NCBI GenBank assembly: GCA_023512835.1
Contig: CM042086.1
Location: 12,862,809 to 12,926,808, forward strand
Direction: 5' to 3'
From: Taxillus chinensis
Taxonomy: Eukaryota; Streptophyta; Magnoliopsida; Santalales; Loranthaceae
DNA: 64,000 nucleotides
A program made the position numbers and the translations under genes. Below the pieces are notes generated by a model. The model was not told the origin of the DNA. It did not search any database and was given only the letters and a program-made list of their open reading frames with translations. Of the stretch, positions 25,195 to 47,483 are shown piece by piece (the first letter of the stretch is position 1; every line of letters starts with the position of its first letter).

Positions 25195-26706
25195 ATGGGA
25201 ATCACGTCTCTGTCAGGCTTTGCCCAAGAAGACTTCTCCCATGTGTACGGACCCCTGGAAGTGGAAGACGCCGAGAGCAGCTGCTATTTCAACAGTGACA
25301 TCGCTCCAGAAGCCCCTGGAAAGACGACAAAGACCGCGTTGAGTCGATTCCTCGCTTCAATGTTGTTATTAGACGAGGAGGATCAGGACTGCTCGGTGCG
25401 TCGTATTAATATTATTGATCATCACCATCAACCTCTACCCACCCTGACCCCGCCTATGCCGCCTATGCCTATGCCTATGCCTACGCCGCCATTGCCAATA
25501 TTGCCCGACTCCCTCCACCATCCTCATCCCTCCCCATCTTCCCACTCCAAGAGGCATCGCCGCGCAGACGACACCTCCAGTACCGCCGCCGTCCCCCGCC
25601 GCCTGTGGGTGAAGGACAGGTCGAAGGCGTGGTGGGACCGCTGCAACTGCCCCGACTTCCCGGACTCGGAGTTCAAGCGCGCGTTCCGGATGAGCCGCGC
25701 CACGTTCGACATGGTCTGCCACCAGCTGGACGCTGCCGTGACCAAAAAGAACACCATGCTCCGCGCCGCCATCCCCGTCCGGCAGCGGGTCGCCGTCTGC
25801 ATCTGGCGGCTGGCGACCGGGGAGCCCCTCCGGCTGCTGTCGAAGCGCTTCGGGCTGGGCATCTCCACCTGCCACAAGCTGGTCCTCGAGGTCTGCTCCG
25901 CCATCCGCGCCGTCCTCATGCCCAAGTTCCTGCAGTGGCCGGACCCGTCCCGGATGGAGACCATCAAGCGGGAGTTCGAGTCCATTTCGCGAATCCCTCA
26001 CCTCGGCGGCGCCATGTACACCACCCACGTCCCCATCATCGCGCCCAAGATCAGCGTCGCCGCCTACTTCAACAAGCGTCACACGGATCGGAACCGCAAG
26101 ACCTCCTACTCGATGACGGTCCAGGGCGTGGTGGACCACCGGGGAGTCTTCACCGACGCGTGCATCGGGTGGCCGGGTTCCATGCGGGACGACCAGGTGC
26201 TGGAGAAGTCCGCGCTGTTCCACCGCGCCAACACCGGCGGGCTGGACGGACTCTGGGTCGCCGGGAAATCCGGGTACCCCCTCACCGACTGGGTCATCGT
26301 CCCCTACTCCCACGAGAAGCTGACGTGGACGCAGCACGTGTTCAACGATCGGGTCGGCGCGGCGGTGGCGGTGGCGAGGGAAGCGTTTGCGCGCCTTAAG
26401 GGGCGGTGGGCGTGCCTCCAGAGGCGGACGGAGGTGAAGCTGCAGGACTTGCCAGTGGTGTTAGGGGCGTGCTGCGTGTTACACAATATATGTGAGCAGA
26501 TGGGGGAGGAGATGGAGCCGGAGCTTGGGTTCGATCTCTTCGATGACGAGATGGTACCCGAGGATGGGGTTCGATCGGAGACGGCCGCCGCGGCCAGGGA
26601 TCACATTGCTCATCACCTCCTACACCGTGCAGGGGTTGCACCCACTGAGTTCCTTCACTGCAACAACAACAACAACAATAATACTACTACTACTAGCTAC
26701 TACTAG
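25195..26706 (+). CDS. Domesticated PIF/Harbinger transposase, ALP1/HARBI1-like, intronless
   Basis: 503-aa protein with a DDE_Tnp_4-type (Harbinger) nuclease fold and an N-terminal helix-turn-helix region, closest in memory to Arabidopsis At5g12010/At4g29780. Domesticated members such as ALP1 act in chromatin (Polycomb-linked) complexes; whether this one does is unknown. Visible: acidic N-terminus, a Pro/Met/His-rich spacer (about 78-118), RLWVKDRSKAWW (136-147), HTH-like IPVRQRVAVCIWRL (193-206), IGWPGSMRDD (324-333), REAFARLKGRW (395-405) and LGACCVLHNICE (423-434). Of the catalytic acids expected in active Harbinger enzymes, the first (AIDGTH) is replaced by Tyr275 in AMYTTH, and the one in GDxGYP is Lys358 in GKSGYP; only Glu396 remains. 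The C-terminus is a microsatellite-coded Asn/Thr tail. GC content is far above that of the neighbouring genes. Confidence 0.93.
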   Translation: MGITSLSGFAQEDFSHVYGPLEVEDAESSCYFNSDIAPEAPGKTTKTALSRFLASMLLLDEEDQDCSVRRINIIDHHHQPLPTLTPPMPPMPMPMPTPPLPILPDSLHHPHPSPSSHSKRHRRADDTSSTAAVPRRLWVKDRSKAWWDRCNCPDFPDSEFKRAFRMSRATFDMVCHQLDAAVTKKNTMLRAAIPVRQRVAVCIWRLATGEPLRLLSKRFGLGISTCHKLVLEVCSAIRAVLMPKFLQWPDPSRMETIKREFESISRIPHLGGAMYTTHVPIIAPKISVAAYFNKRHTDRNRKTSYSMTVQGVVDHRGVFTDACIGWPGSMRDDQVLEKSALFHRANTGGLDGLWVAGKSGYPLTDWVIVPYSHEKLTWTQHVFNDRVGAAVAVAREAFARLKGRWACLQRRTEVKLQDLPVVLGACCVLHNICEQMGEEMEPELGFDLFDDEMVPEDGVRSETAAAARDHIAHHLLHRAGVAPTEFLHCNNNNNNNTTTTSYY

Positions 26707-29700
26707 TACTAATAATAATTAATAATCAGTGCCAGTTGATCACTATTCACTACTGATTCTTAAATTTAAACTCGACTGTGTTGTACGTTCATGGCTCTAG
26801 TTCTTTACTTAATTATGACAGTCATACAACAACTTTTAATACACGCATAATTAATAACACACTTTATATGTGTATATAAGTATATTGTATACTAACAACA
26901 CAAATTCAGATTTACGTTTTTTGGTTTCATATATATGATTTTGGGTCGAGATCGATAATGTAAATTTTCGTTGGAGCATATATAAATATAATTAGTTCTG
27001 ACACTTCAAATGTATTCTTACTTTTGTCTCTTAGGTGTCATAAATTTTCATGTCGAATCCTGACTGCAAGTCATTGGTTTTGAATCCTACTTATTCATCT
27101 GGAAATTATCTTGAACCTCTTGCATATATGACTCAACTTCCAAGTTCACTTCCAATATGAGTCCTGGAGTGTCGGTGACTGTCGGCAGTATGGATTAATT
27201 GGCTATCCGCGTGCTTTTGTGTATTATTATCCTTTGGTATCTCTCGTTAGTCGTTAGTATTAGCACAAGATAATATTAGTATATTTGTTCGAAAGAGATC
27301 GATGAAGGTATTTGTGGAAGACTATGATATTGTGAAACATGCATGTGGACGCCAAAAAAAAAAAAACTTATGACAGCCAGATAATAATGAAAAACACTAC
27401 GCCTATTATAGGATAGATATCATATATATCCAAAAGCAAAGCTTTAATACATACTCTTTTCACCACTAGACTCTAGAAAATTGAAAAAGAAAAATTTTAT
27501 ATATTAAAGATTATTATGTTTTATTTTACGCAATTAAATTTGATATTGAGTATAAAACTCATGGAGCAAGACTTTTTAAAGTTTGGGCAGGCCGGCGATA
27601 ATATTTATACGGTACCTTAATTTTTAAAGTTTGGCATAATGGGTATAGAACGTGGAACATGAAAGGTGGCTGTACCACGGTACCTTAACGACAGCTGTAT
27701 AGTTATACGTACCTTCTCGGCTGCTTCTGTCATGGGGTGATTATTGCATGAAAAGTTGACAGATAAGTCTTGTGGGGGTGAGAAATGAAATTTGGGCACA
27801 AGTCAAAACGTTAGAGAGAGATATAAATAAGGAAAATCTACTGCTGTACGTAGTAGTAAATGGAAAAATAATGATTCTTTGTATCCTCCTCTCCCCTCAG
27901 CCTAGGTGAGAAGTCGCATGCAGAAAACGTGTGTTCTCGTCCAAAGATGGTGCATGCGATGGATAAATCGACGCACTGTTTGATCCATGGAATTAATTAA
28001 TACTACTGATCAGCCGTCACCAGCCTGGCCCTTTCAATATTGGATGATGTCCGGTTTTCGTCCGAGTTTCGGTGGGACAGTTTGATTATTGAATCATCAT
28101 GATATAATTAATGACTCATACAAAATATTATATGATGAAAATAATAATGAAAAACAGACATGAAATTTCCATCAAATAAATTAAATGTATGATTCTACAC
28201 CTAGAATTAATATCTATGAGTTAAAAAATGGGATTTCATTAAGAACACGTATATACAAGGCACAAATATTAGTATCCAATCATAATGTATATACATTTAT
28301 ATTTGTTTTATGATTCTCTCTTTTTATTATTATCTTTCGAGATATTTTAAATTTATACACAAAAAAATGTGAGAATAATAAGCTTATTGTGATAGGTTTT
28401 TTTAAAATAGAAAAAAAAAACATATTAAGACGTCATAGAGATAAAATGAAATATAACTTATTATCACAATTGATTTTGGCTCAATCAATTAGGATATAAG
28501 TATTAACTACTTTCACTTAGGCCTTTAAACTTTTTTTGATTCCTAAAATAATAGTTTTTTGTATTTTTTTTTTGCATTTTATTTGAATAAAAAAGAAAAT
28601 TAAAGAAAATGTTATACAAGATAAAATTCTATATTTTTAAATTGATGTTGTAATTTGTTTATTCAAATAAAACAAAAAAAATGAAAGGGGAGGAAATTAC
28701 ATCATGAGCAAATCACAATTATATTTTAAAACAAACCTATAGTGTTATATGGTGTCTTAAAAAAACTAAAACTTATTGATGTGAACTCAGGTCATTTGTT
28801 TAGCTTCCTCGTGTGTGTGTGTATATATATATACACATGCTCATTTCTCTCCTTCAATTGATTCTGAATAATACACTTGTAACTTTTTGAAGTGAGTGCT
28901 AACCATCTTTCTTGTTGTGGGAGATGATTTAATCGAGCATGGTGTTTTTTTATTTTGTTAGAATAAATATATTATTCGTCCCAAAAATAAAAATAAAATT
29001 ACCAAACTAAAGGTGGATACTCTAAGCTTCTCATACATTAGCTAGATTTCATTTTAAAATTTTATGAAGGTGTATGGTGAATGCTTATAAAACTAGAACA
29101 TTGAAAAAAAATAATGAAATGTATTACATGAACAAAAATATACAAATGCATAACATAATAAATTGTTTAAACATGAGGAAGTTGTATAGAAAGATTAACA
29201 AGCATGTACAATCAACCATAGCTAACAGTTTTTGTTTTTTTTTTATGATCTAACAATTCAAAAGATGAATTGAATTTTAAGGGTGAGTGAATTTGTGATT
29301 GTTTTTTTAAACGTTAAAGCCTATAGTTTTTTTAAAATGTCTATAAATATTTTTTATTTTTAAATATAAACTAAATTGTATGTACATTTTTTTTATTTTG
29401 TATATTTCATTATTTTGACTCATTAAAATTTGTTTTAAAATTTTTATGAAAATTAATTTTAAAAAATATATACATTATTAAAAATATAATCTTGACCATA
29501 TTAAATTATTTTTAAATTATAATTTAACACAAATTACAATAGAATTCATGAATCAAAACAAAGACTTGAAATAGTACTTACAATAGTTAATTGGCATTTA
29601 ATATGGTAGCACAACCAAAATTATAAGCAGTTGTTTTCTGCATATTCCCTCCCTCACTCCCGGCATTTCTATCTCGCGCCATCGTACATTGAAAATGCCT

Positions 29701-30058
29701 TATTGCATCCCACGTTTTTTATTTTTTGTATTTTTTTTTTTGCAAAAAAAAAAAAAAAAAAACCACTGGGTTGGGTTGGGTATACATTTCCTTCCGTATG
29801 GCTACGACACACCATAACGCGACCGATCCGATCGGTCCGACAAGGCTGCCGCAAACAGCGTAAAGAGCGAGCATCCAAAAAAAGAAAAAAAAAAAAAAAA
29901 GAAAACAAAGTAGAGGGACCAACCTGGAAGTCAATCACCCGTTCCGTTTTTGATTTACACCCACCGTCGATCACATCGGAAGCAACTAGTCGCCCACTCG
30001 ATCTTACGTGCTGCTGCTCGTATGGAGTCCACCGTGGACCCATCCAATCAGCCACCTC
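26707..30058. other. Intergenic, AT-rich, no gene seen
   Basis: About 3.3 kb of AT-rich DNA with short simple repeats and scattered poly-A/poly-T runs (for example about 28860-29560). Short open frames here lack codon bias or recognisable domains. From about 29600 the GC content rises into the NDR kinase promoter. Confidence 0.6.
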
Positions 30059-30064
30059 CACGTG
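30059..30064. promoter_or_regulatory. G-box CACGTG upstream of NDR kinase
   Basis: A palindromic CCACGTGG about 200 bases before the NDR kinase ATG; core of bZIP and bHLH (PIF-type) binding sites. Function is inferred only from the motif and its position. Confidence 0.5.
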
Positions 30065-30090
30065 GTTGGCGACGGACAGGAATTGTTGAT

Positions 30091-30093
<3 letters not shown>

Positions 30094-30136
<43 letters not shown>

Positions 30137-30222
30137 CTTCCTTCGTCCCGGCCTCGCTCGCTGTGATAACCCGAGCCCGACTCAGCTTCGTTTTTCCCAA
30201 TCAATCTATTTCACAGAAACAT

Positions 30223-30257
<35 letters not shown>
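30094..30257. repeat. Two (GA)n microsatellites in NDR kinase 5' leader
   Basis: AG repeats at about 30094-30135 and again at about 30227-30257. The second ends six bases before the ATG at 30264, so it is probably in the 5' UTR. Confidence 0.95.
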
Positions 30258-30260
<3 letters not shown>

Positions 30261-30263
30261 GCT

Positions 30264-40262
<9,999 letters not shown>

Positions 40263-43090
40263 GTTACTAAGAAAAGAGCTGACCCTCGCACAGTGAAGCA
40301 CCTAGTCTTATGAAGGTGGTGTGGTAAACCTGCTTATTTTTACAGGTTTTACCCCAAGTTGCATTACCTATGAGGTTGGCTACCCTGTAATTTGCACAGC
40401 CTTATTAAGTGTACAGTAATATTGAAGGTGCTTCGAGCAACCCTGTAATGGGTTGGTCTTCCTATAGTGAGTGGTTGTAGCTTATAGGTCAGGGTTTTGT
40501 TGCTGTAGGGAGCCCAAGAGACTTTTATTCAGGTCCTCTGACTACCCAGGTTGGCAGAACTAGACATGCCTTCTCTTGTGGCAGTATGTGGCTCGTCCCC
40601 CTCTTTTCTTTTTTCCCCTTTATTTTTTCTTTTTCCAGGTTTCCGGACTTTTGAGAAAATCGCAAATGCTTTGTATCGTAGTTAACAGTATTAGGAAACC
40701 TTCAGACTGGTCGGCGCAACAAGTAGAGAAGCTTTAATTTTGGACTTTATAGTCCTCTATCCTTCGATGTTAAATATTATATCATAGTAGCTTTTATGGA
40801 TTGTCACTGTATGTATCTTCTGTGCGTGAATCTAGGAGGCTGTTTATAAACACAAAAAAAACAAACATATGAAAGTTCAAAATTGACAAAAATAGGTCCA
40901 AGACATTTATTTCGCGGACTTCGTTTCATATATTCGGGTAATGGGTTGGCACTCTTATTATTTTTAATGGTGGAAAGATATACTCTTATCACATTTTGTA
41001 AAGAAAATAGAAAATAGAAAATTGTGTATTGTAGAAATATTTATGAATAAATTTTTTTAAAAATAATAATAATATTTTAATAGTAATAAAAATGCTCATG
41101 TGTGAATTATTTATATAATTTACCGGTAGGTAGTATTATTCTTATAAATTTTGATGAAAATTTCTATATCCTCAAGAGCAAATATAGCAAATATAGGTGA
41201 TAGGACTTGAACTCGGACGTTATATAAATAAAAAAAATTAATCTTTGAATTAGAATGTTTTATAAAAATAATTCTAATTATATATGTGTGTATATGAAAA
41301 TCTTAATATATGAGAATTTGTAACTTATTTTAAAATTATTTTTTATTCATATTTATTATTAAAAGTATACATTAATTTTTCAGAAAATTTTAATTAAGAT
41401 TTCATTTATAATTAAATATCCAACTAGCATTTATAAATAAAATTTAATTAGATTTTGTAACTATAAATTATAAATTTCTAATTTCTAATTATAAAATTAT
41501 TCATGGGTATCATGTAAAATTTGCATTAAATTTTTTATTAATGATACAATGTACATCTATAGATATAAATAATTGATTTTTATTTCACAAATAATTTGAC
41601 TTACGTGATTTTGAAGGTTTTTATTACTTATACAATGTCAATGTTTAAGTCTTGTTATTCACATTTGAATTTTTTTAAATAATTTCTAATAATATCTGTT
41701 GATGTGGTATCACCAAGTCACCATATCCAATTGTCCATTGACAACTCAACGCTACATCAAATCCGAAAAATGGTGCAAATGGTGAGGGTGTATTTTTGTC
41801 AAACTATAAACAGGTGGGTATATTAATCAATTTAATATGTGTGAGTATATTTTCTCATTTTAATAATACATTTTTGAAATTTAAGTTGTTTTGGAGCTAT
41901 TCTGTGGGGTGTTTTTAAAACGTGATTTTGTTCTAAAAAAACACAATATAACCGACAAAGTGTATTTGATACATACATTTTTGAATAAAATAATATTTTA
42001 TTTAAATGTTAAATTATATAAAGTAACTATTTTTGAAAATAAGTTTCAATTGTTTTTTTTTTTGAAATAAAATTTAGAAGTGTTTTTATTCAATTTATTT
42101 ATTATTGATTTCTACTTTTTTTCCACTATATTGTTAGGATCCATAATAATCTATTTCTTTATCAATTTTTGCCATACCCATTAAAAAAACTTTTTTTAAA
42201 AGACACATTCTTTATTGGACAAAACAAAATTTATTTTCAAATTTTAATATTCGAACACCCACTTTGTTGTTGGTTTTTAAAACATGATTTTGTTTTCTAA
42301 AATATAATTTTAGCTAATAAAACTTATTTAGTATAATTGTTTTTTGCTTGAATAGAGTTGTATTTTATTCAAATATTAATTTTAATAAAATAGTAGTTTT
42401 CCAAAAAATATCAGAAATGTGTTTTCAAATTTAAACTTAATTTTTGAGAAATTTTTATTTTTTTCTTTTCTATACTTGATTGATACGACTTTTTTATTTT
42501 TGTTTTTGTGAAATTTAATTAAAAAAAGCAAAAAAAAAAAGATTTTATTTACTACCAAAATTGTTTTTTTGAATTTAAAATTTAACTCCAATTCCCATAA
42601 AATAAAAAAAATTAAAATCAAAATATAAAATTGAAAATACATACCAAATACCAAATCCCACAAATTATGAATTCAAATAAACTCTTAATAGAAATAAATA
42701 AATAAATAAATATAATATGATTAACTATTGAAATTATACATTTGTGTTAATTATAGTAACCTAAGTACTATTTAATTTAATACTTTTAGTTAATTATTGG
42801 ATTTCGAAGGGATTTTTTAATTTTTATTTTTAAGTATTAATATTTTATTCAAAGATTATAAAAGGGTCCAATGATTAATGTCGAATAAAAAGATATGTTA
42901 ATACTTTTTTAGTAGGCCAAACTAAAGATATATTAATACTTTCTTAGTAGGTGAAAATAAAACCGAAAGAAATAAAGTTAATATATAAATGAGATAGAGA
43001 TGGAAATGATTCATTTACCTTACTCGTATATAATTTTATAAATAGAGAGTATGTTATGAGAATAAATTATAGGAACATACACGGAAGGAA
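40263..43090. other. Intergenic: NDR kinase 3' UTR and AT-rich spacer
   Basis: The 3' UTR runs to perhaps 40700-40800. From 41000 to 43000 the DNA is extremely AT-rich with long A and T runs and no coding signal. Near 42876 the words ATTAATGTCGAATAAAAAGA echo the promoter of the SRM2-like copies (43109 and 49945). Confidence 0.6.
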
Positions 43091-45547
43091 ATGAGATCAA
43101 GCACGGTATGATTACTGTCGAATAAAAAGAACATCTACGAAACCGAAGCGGAAACAAGGGCGTTACAGATGCTTTTAGCGCGAGCCATTTAGGCCGGCTA
43201 ATTCTTTCATATTCCAATAATGTCCCTACTTCAGGACCCGATTTTATTTCATCAACGACACTGAGCATGGGTGTTCCAGTAATTGCGTTACCCTTCCGAT
43301 CAAAAATACTCGTAGCTTTCGTCTTCCGTGGCTCTGTACAATTAAACACTTGCTTCGATTTCGAGCTCCAACTTCAAACCATCCCTAACAGAAAATTAAA
43401 CAGTTTGCTTCCGATCCCAACATCATAGAACCCACACGATTTGAGGAATCTCCGAGAATTGTGCATCTTGACTCATCACCAAAGGTATATTTATGTTGTC
43501 TTTTTTTTTTTTTCTTCGCGTGAAAATTCAAAAAAAAAAAAACAAATATTTGAGTTCTAAGTCTGTTTTTCATGGATTTTAGTTTTTTTTTTGTTCGATT
43601 CAATCTAGATCATGCCTTAATTTCTTCGATGGGTTTTCGGGATTTATGTTCTAGGGTTTCTTCTTATATTTACAATTTTCTATAATTTTTTTCTTCAAGT
43701 TTTGGTATTGGTTGAATTCATTAGGAGGAATTCTCAATATTAGAAGGAAAAACGCTATCGTAGTATCTGGGTCCATCCACATAAGTTTCTGTATCTGAGT
43801 CGATCACAATTGGTGGATGTGATTTGATTTAGACATTTAGTCACAACGAACTGTATGAATGGACTTAAATCCGTAAGTTGGTCCATGGTGGCCTGTAATT
43901 CCTGCACCTGGGATGATAATATGAACTAAGAAAGCGAAATAGATGGCAAGAGCTGGGAATTCTGGGGGAAGTGTTCTTTTTTTGAGAGCTGGTTTTTACA
44001 GGCAGCTCCTATGCACTTTTGAAGTAAGGTCATGATAATAAATACGCTTGAGTTAATTTTCTAATTTGGAAGCGCAGGGATGAATTGCCATATAGTTCAT
44101 TAATTCCCCTCTTCCTGTGTTACCTTTTATATTTATGCTTGCTGTGAGTGTGAAGTACGCTGCTGCTGATATGATATTTGATTTTGCACTCAGGTGTTTG
44201 ATTTTACAATAAATTAAATTAATTTATTATTTTAATGTCTTAGTGGGAAAGCCTCTTTTCCCAGTCCTGAAAATAAATTTCCTTTGGCTATAGATTTACA
44301 TTTGTGGGATGAAATAGTATGTTTAGAATCAAAGGTAATTTCTGGTTGAGATTTAGACCCACCTTGACGGTTGAATGTGACACTGAGATACGATTCTATC
44401 ATGTGATAGTTTTCGCTGGCAATTGCATCACCTTTAGTTGAAAATTAAAAGGCTGTTTAAATGTGTTTAGATGAGTTTCGATTTATCAGTCCATTTAGTA
44501 TATATTCTCTCTTGCATCATGTGTGTCTTTAATTGCTGTTTGACGACATTCGTTAGTTCTGGATTGTGGCTTGCAGCCTTGCACCTAGGCCCTAAGTACT
44601 CTTCGCTTGATTATTCTCCTAATCACTAGAAACTGCTTAAGAAAAGATATAGTATGAAATAGTTGCATTTGCAAGAAGCTGTAGGTAGCAGGATAATGTG
44701 CTGTTTTTCCAGATTAGTTGTTTGCGGAACAGTGCAAGCATGGAAAATGAGTTTATTGGAAGTGATTTGATTTTAGTTAGAGTAATCAGTTATCACTAAG
44801 AAAAATAAAATGATAAGGGATTGTGACTATATAATTATAATACTGTGAATTAACACATTTATAATGAATCACTGATAATATCTGTCAATTCCTAGCATGA
44901 CCAGAAGCAGTTCGGCTGTTGCACAAGCTGATGTATTACAATTCTTGCAATGTTTGCGCCCTGAAGCAAAGTCAGTGGCTGCAGACCATAAGGTTATTCG
45001 GCAAGGTGACCTCAAGCGACAGATAAGCTCTGCCCTTGGTCTTTCACTGGATGATACACCTCCTACATCTTCAAAAGGAAAGCAGATACCATCTCAAATG
45101 TCAGACGATATCAAACGGGCCAAATCTGCTCTACGTGAAGGCTCTAGCAAGGCGAGGTAGTTCTTATAATTTTCTCTACTGTCTTAGTTAATGAAGTTGT
45201 CACTTATAATCTTCCATCATTTCACAGGGACCGGCTGAAAATATACACCGACGCATTATTGACATTCAACAAGTGTTTCCCAGGTATCCCATCAAAGAAG
45301 AGGTCTCGATTAAATACCTTATACAGTGATCGGTCAAATGTGTCACCATCACATGATCGGTCCATATTGGGGCCAAACACGAGTAAGATGGGAAGCCAGA
45401 ATCATGCCATTACAAATGGTTTTGATCTTGAGCAGCAACAGTCAGAAGAGAGGATACGTGGTTCAGTTCCAAGTAAACGTACCCGCACTTCTTTGGTAGA
45501 TGTTAAGGTCTGCAGCATGAATTTCTATTTTTAATATTTGATTTCAA
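43091..45547 (+). pseudogene. Truncated duplicate of the SRM2-like gene 5' end
   Basis: Matches 49915-52978 of the full gene through promoter, 5' UTR exon (donor at 43485), 5' UTR intron and the first two coding exons. Relative to the full copy, about 440 bp (51880-52319) are lost and replaced by 17 unrelated bases at 44872-44888. That removes the splice acceptor, the ATG and about 51 codons. A substitute ATG at 44897 keeps the frame: exons 44897-45156 and 45228-45507 join to 180 codons without a stop, with 13 amino-acid differences from the full copy by eye. Similarity stops inside the next intron at 45547 and no later exon follows. Reading into the intron would end at 45534 (about 188 aa). 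It could be transcribed from the copied promoter; a product is unproven. Confidence 0.88.
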
Positions 45548-45914
45548 TTTGATTGTTTGCGATATATGGGTATCATGTCCTCATACAAAGGTTGCAGCAA
45601 GATGAAATACTCATAGGTTGTTTATTAAGGAAATTATAAAAGTTTTAAAATGCATTTTTATTTCATGATTGGATTTTGGGAAAAAGACAAGGAAGCTCTC
45701 GATTTTTCAAGCAGGTAAGCTTAACCCGGGTTTTTTTTTTGGTTCCAAATTTCCTGATATAAAGTCAAAAACTTGTCAAGGAATTTTCCTAGATAATTCC
45801 AGGAAAAAGAAAAAAAAAACATCAATTTTGTATACGATCCTTTTGGGCATGCGGTTAGATTCACAAACAATCGAATCGTTTGAATATAATGGGCAGTGTT
45901 GTCATACCCAATAG

Positions 45915-46470
45915 AAAGGCCCAATTAGGAAAATACAATTAGTCCGAAAGGCCTGAATAAAAAAGGACTATAGCAGCCCAGGAAAAGAAACAAAAGGCAG
46001 CTACAGGGCCCAAACAAAAAGGCTTTCCAGCCCAACAAACCAACAAAGCCAGGGGAGCAAAGCCAAATCCAGCCCAGACAATTAAAGGCCCAAACGGGCC
46101 TTCTTTAAAATGCCCAAACGGACAGAGCAAAAAATTGCAACCCAATATGACTGGCGGCCCAGAAGACAAATTGGGCCAAGGGAGCTGGGCTCAGACCCCA
46201 GCCCATACACAGAACAGCCGAGCCCCATGGAAGCCTCCACCCTGGACTGGTCAACCCCCACGCATCCCAAGACCAGATCTGGAATTGGGGGTGCACTGCC
46301 GGCAAAACGACGGACGGGGTGACGAGGCTGCAGCGCCAAAATTCCGGCAGAGGCCATGCCGGAGCGGGAGAAAAACAAAGCCAATACGGGAAGCCGGAGA
46401 GGCATCGGAGCAGAAACCGGCGGAGAAGGACGCCGGAAGAGCAGCATCAAAACAGACCGGCCATAATTAA
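45915..46470. mobile_element. GC-rich island, probable transposable-element fragment
   Basis: A sharply bounded C/A- and G-rich block with many GGCCCA/GGGCC words inside AT-rich DNA. Frames are open on both strands (for example minus 46621-46082) but neither shows a known domain; openness is expected from the base composition. An untranslated or gag-proximal part of a retroelement is the best guess. Confidence 0.4.
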
Positions 46471-47483
46471 TCAGTACAAGTGATTTATGATTAAGGATGC
46501 TAAACCTAATATGTAGGATAGTCCATAAAACATCTTGCATGCTTATAAGAACTTCATACAAACAAAACACCAAAAGGAAAAAAAAACCATTTGTTATAGT
46601 AGTCGTCTTTGGTCTACACATAAACTGGTTTATGAAGGTATAGTAAATACAAATTCGAAATAATGTTATTAAATATGACTTGCATTAATTGCCCACGTTA
46701 TTAATTTCAAACATACACATATAATTGGATGTCAATTAGAGATGGCAAAAGAAAAAAAAATTAAATTATAGATAGATGATCACATGTAAGACTAGGTGAT
46801 TTAGTGCTAATAACCTTAAAACTATCCTGATAATTAACTAATACAAAATATTTATAATCATACTAACACTTCGAATGAAAATATTATTAAGAAGTCACAA
46901 GCACTTTATAAATTTAATAATTCACTCTTTGGCTTTATTTACAAAACAATAGCATAGAATGAAACGTATGAAAAGAACTAAGAAAATAAAATCAAATGAA
47001 ACTTATCAGAAAAGAAGGAAAAAAGTCATCAAAAGTTTATAAAGAAATACATTAAATTAGTAAATAGTAAATTAATTTTATAGATAATATTGAATTTTAA
47101 AGAGTTATATATAAATTAGTTACATACTAAATGAAAAACATAAAAGTTCAAAAAATAAATTGGATTCGTGACAAAAAACTTCAAACGAAAAACATCAAAT
47201 AAACATAAATATTATAAAGCCTTTAGCCACTATCTATTTAAATTATCTACAAAGACAAACGTTGTCCAAACTCCATTCATCAACAGTAAGAATGAGCAAT
47301 TGTTGGATAATGACTATGTCAATTTTTTTTAAATACATTCTAAATGAAGCTAAACTAAACTATAATAAACAAAACCATATAAAATCACACCTGTCAATGG
47401 ATATGTGATGTTAAGTACACCGTGATCTAAAAGGAGTAAATAAATTACACTTTAAAAATTCACAATAATTACACCAATTAAAT

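Noticed and set aside
25435..26337. 300-codon open frame on the minus strand opposite the ALP1-like gene
   Set aside because: It is a shadow of the GC-rich codon bias; no domain, and the + strand protein has clear family motifs.
25605..26399. 264-codon + strand frame overlapping the ALP1-like gene
   Set aside because: Same cause: wrong frame of a GC3-rich gene, Arg/Pro/Gly-rich nonsense.
46082..46621. 179-codon minus-strand frame in the GC-rich island
   Set aside because: No recognisable domain, both strands open, and probable transposon DNA; kept only as a repeat feature.
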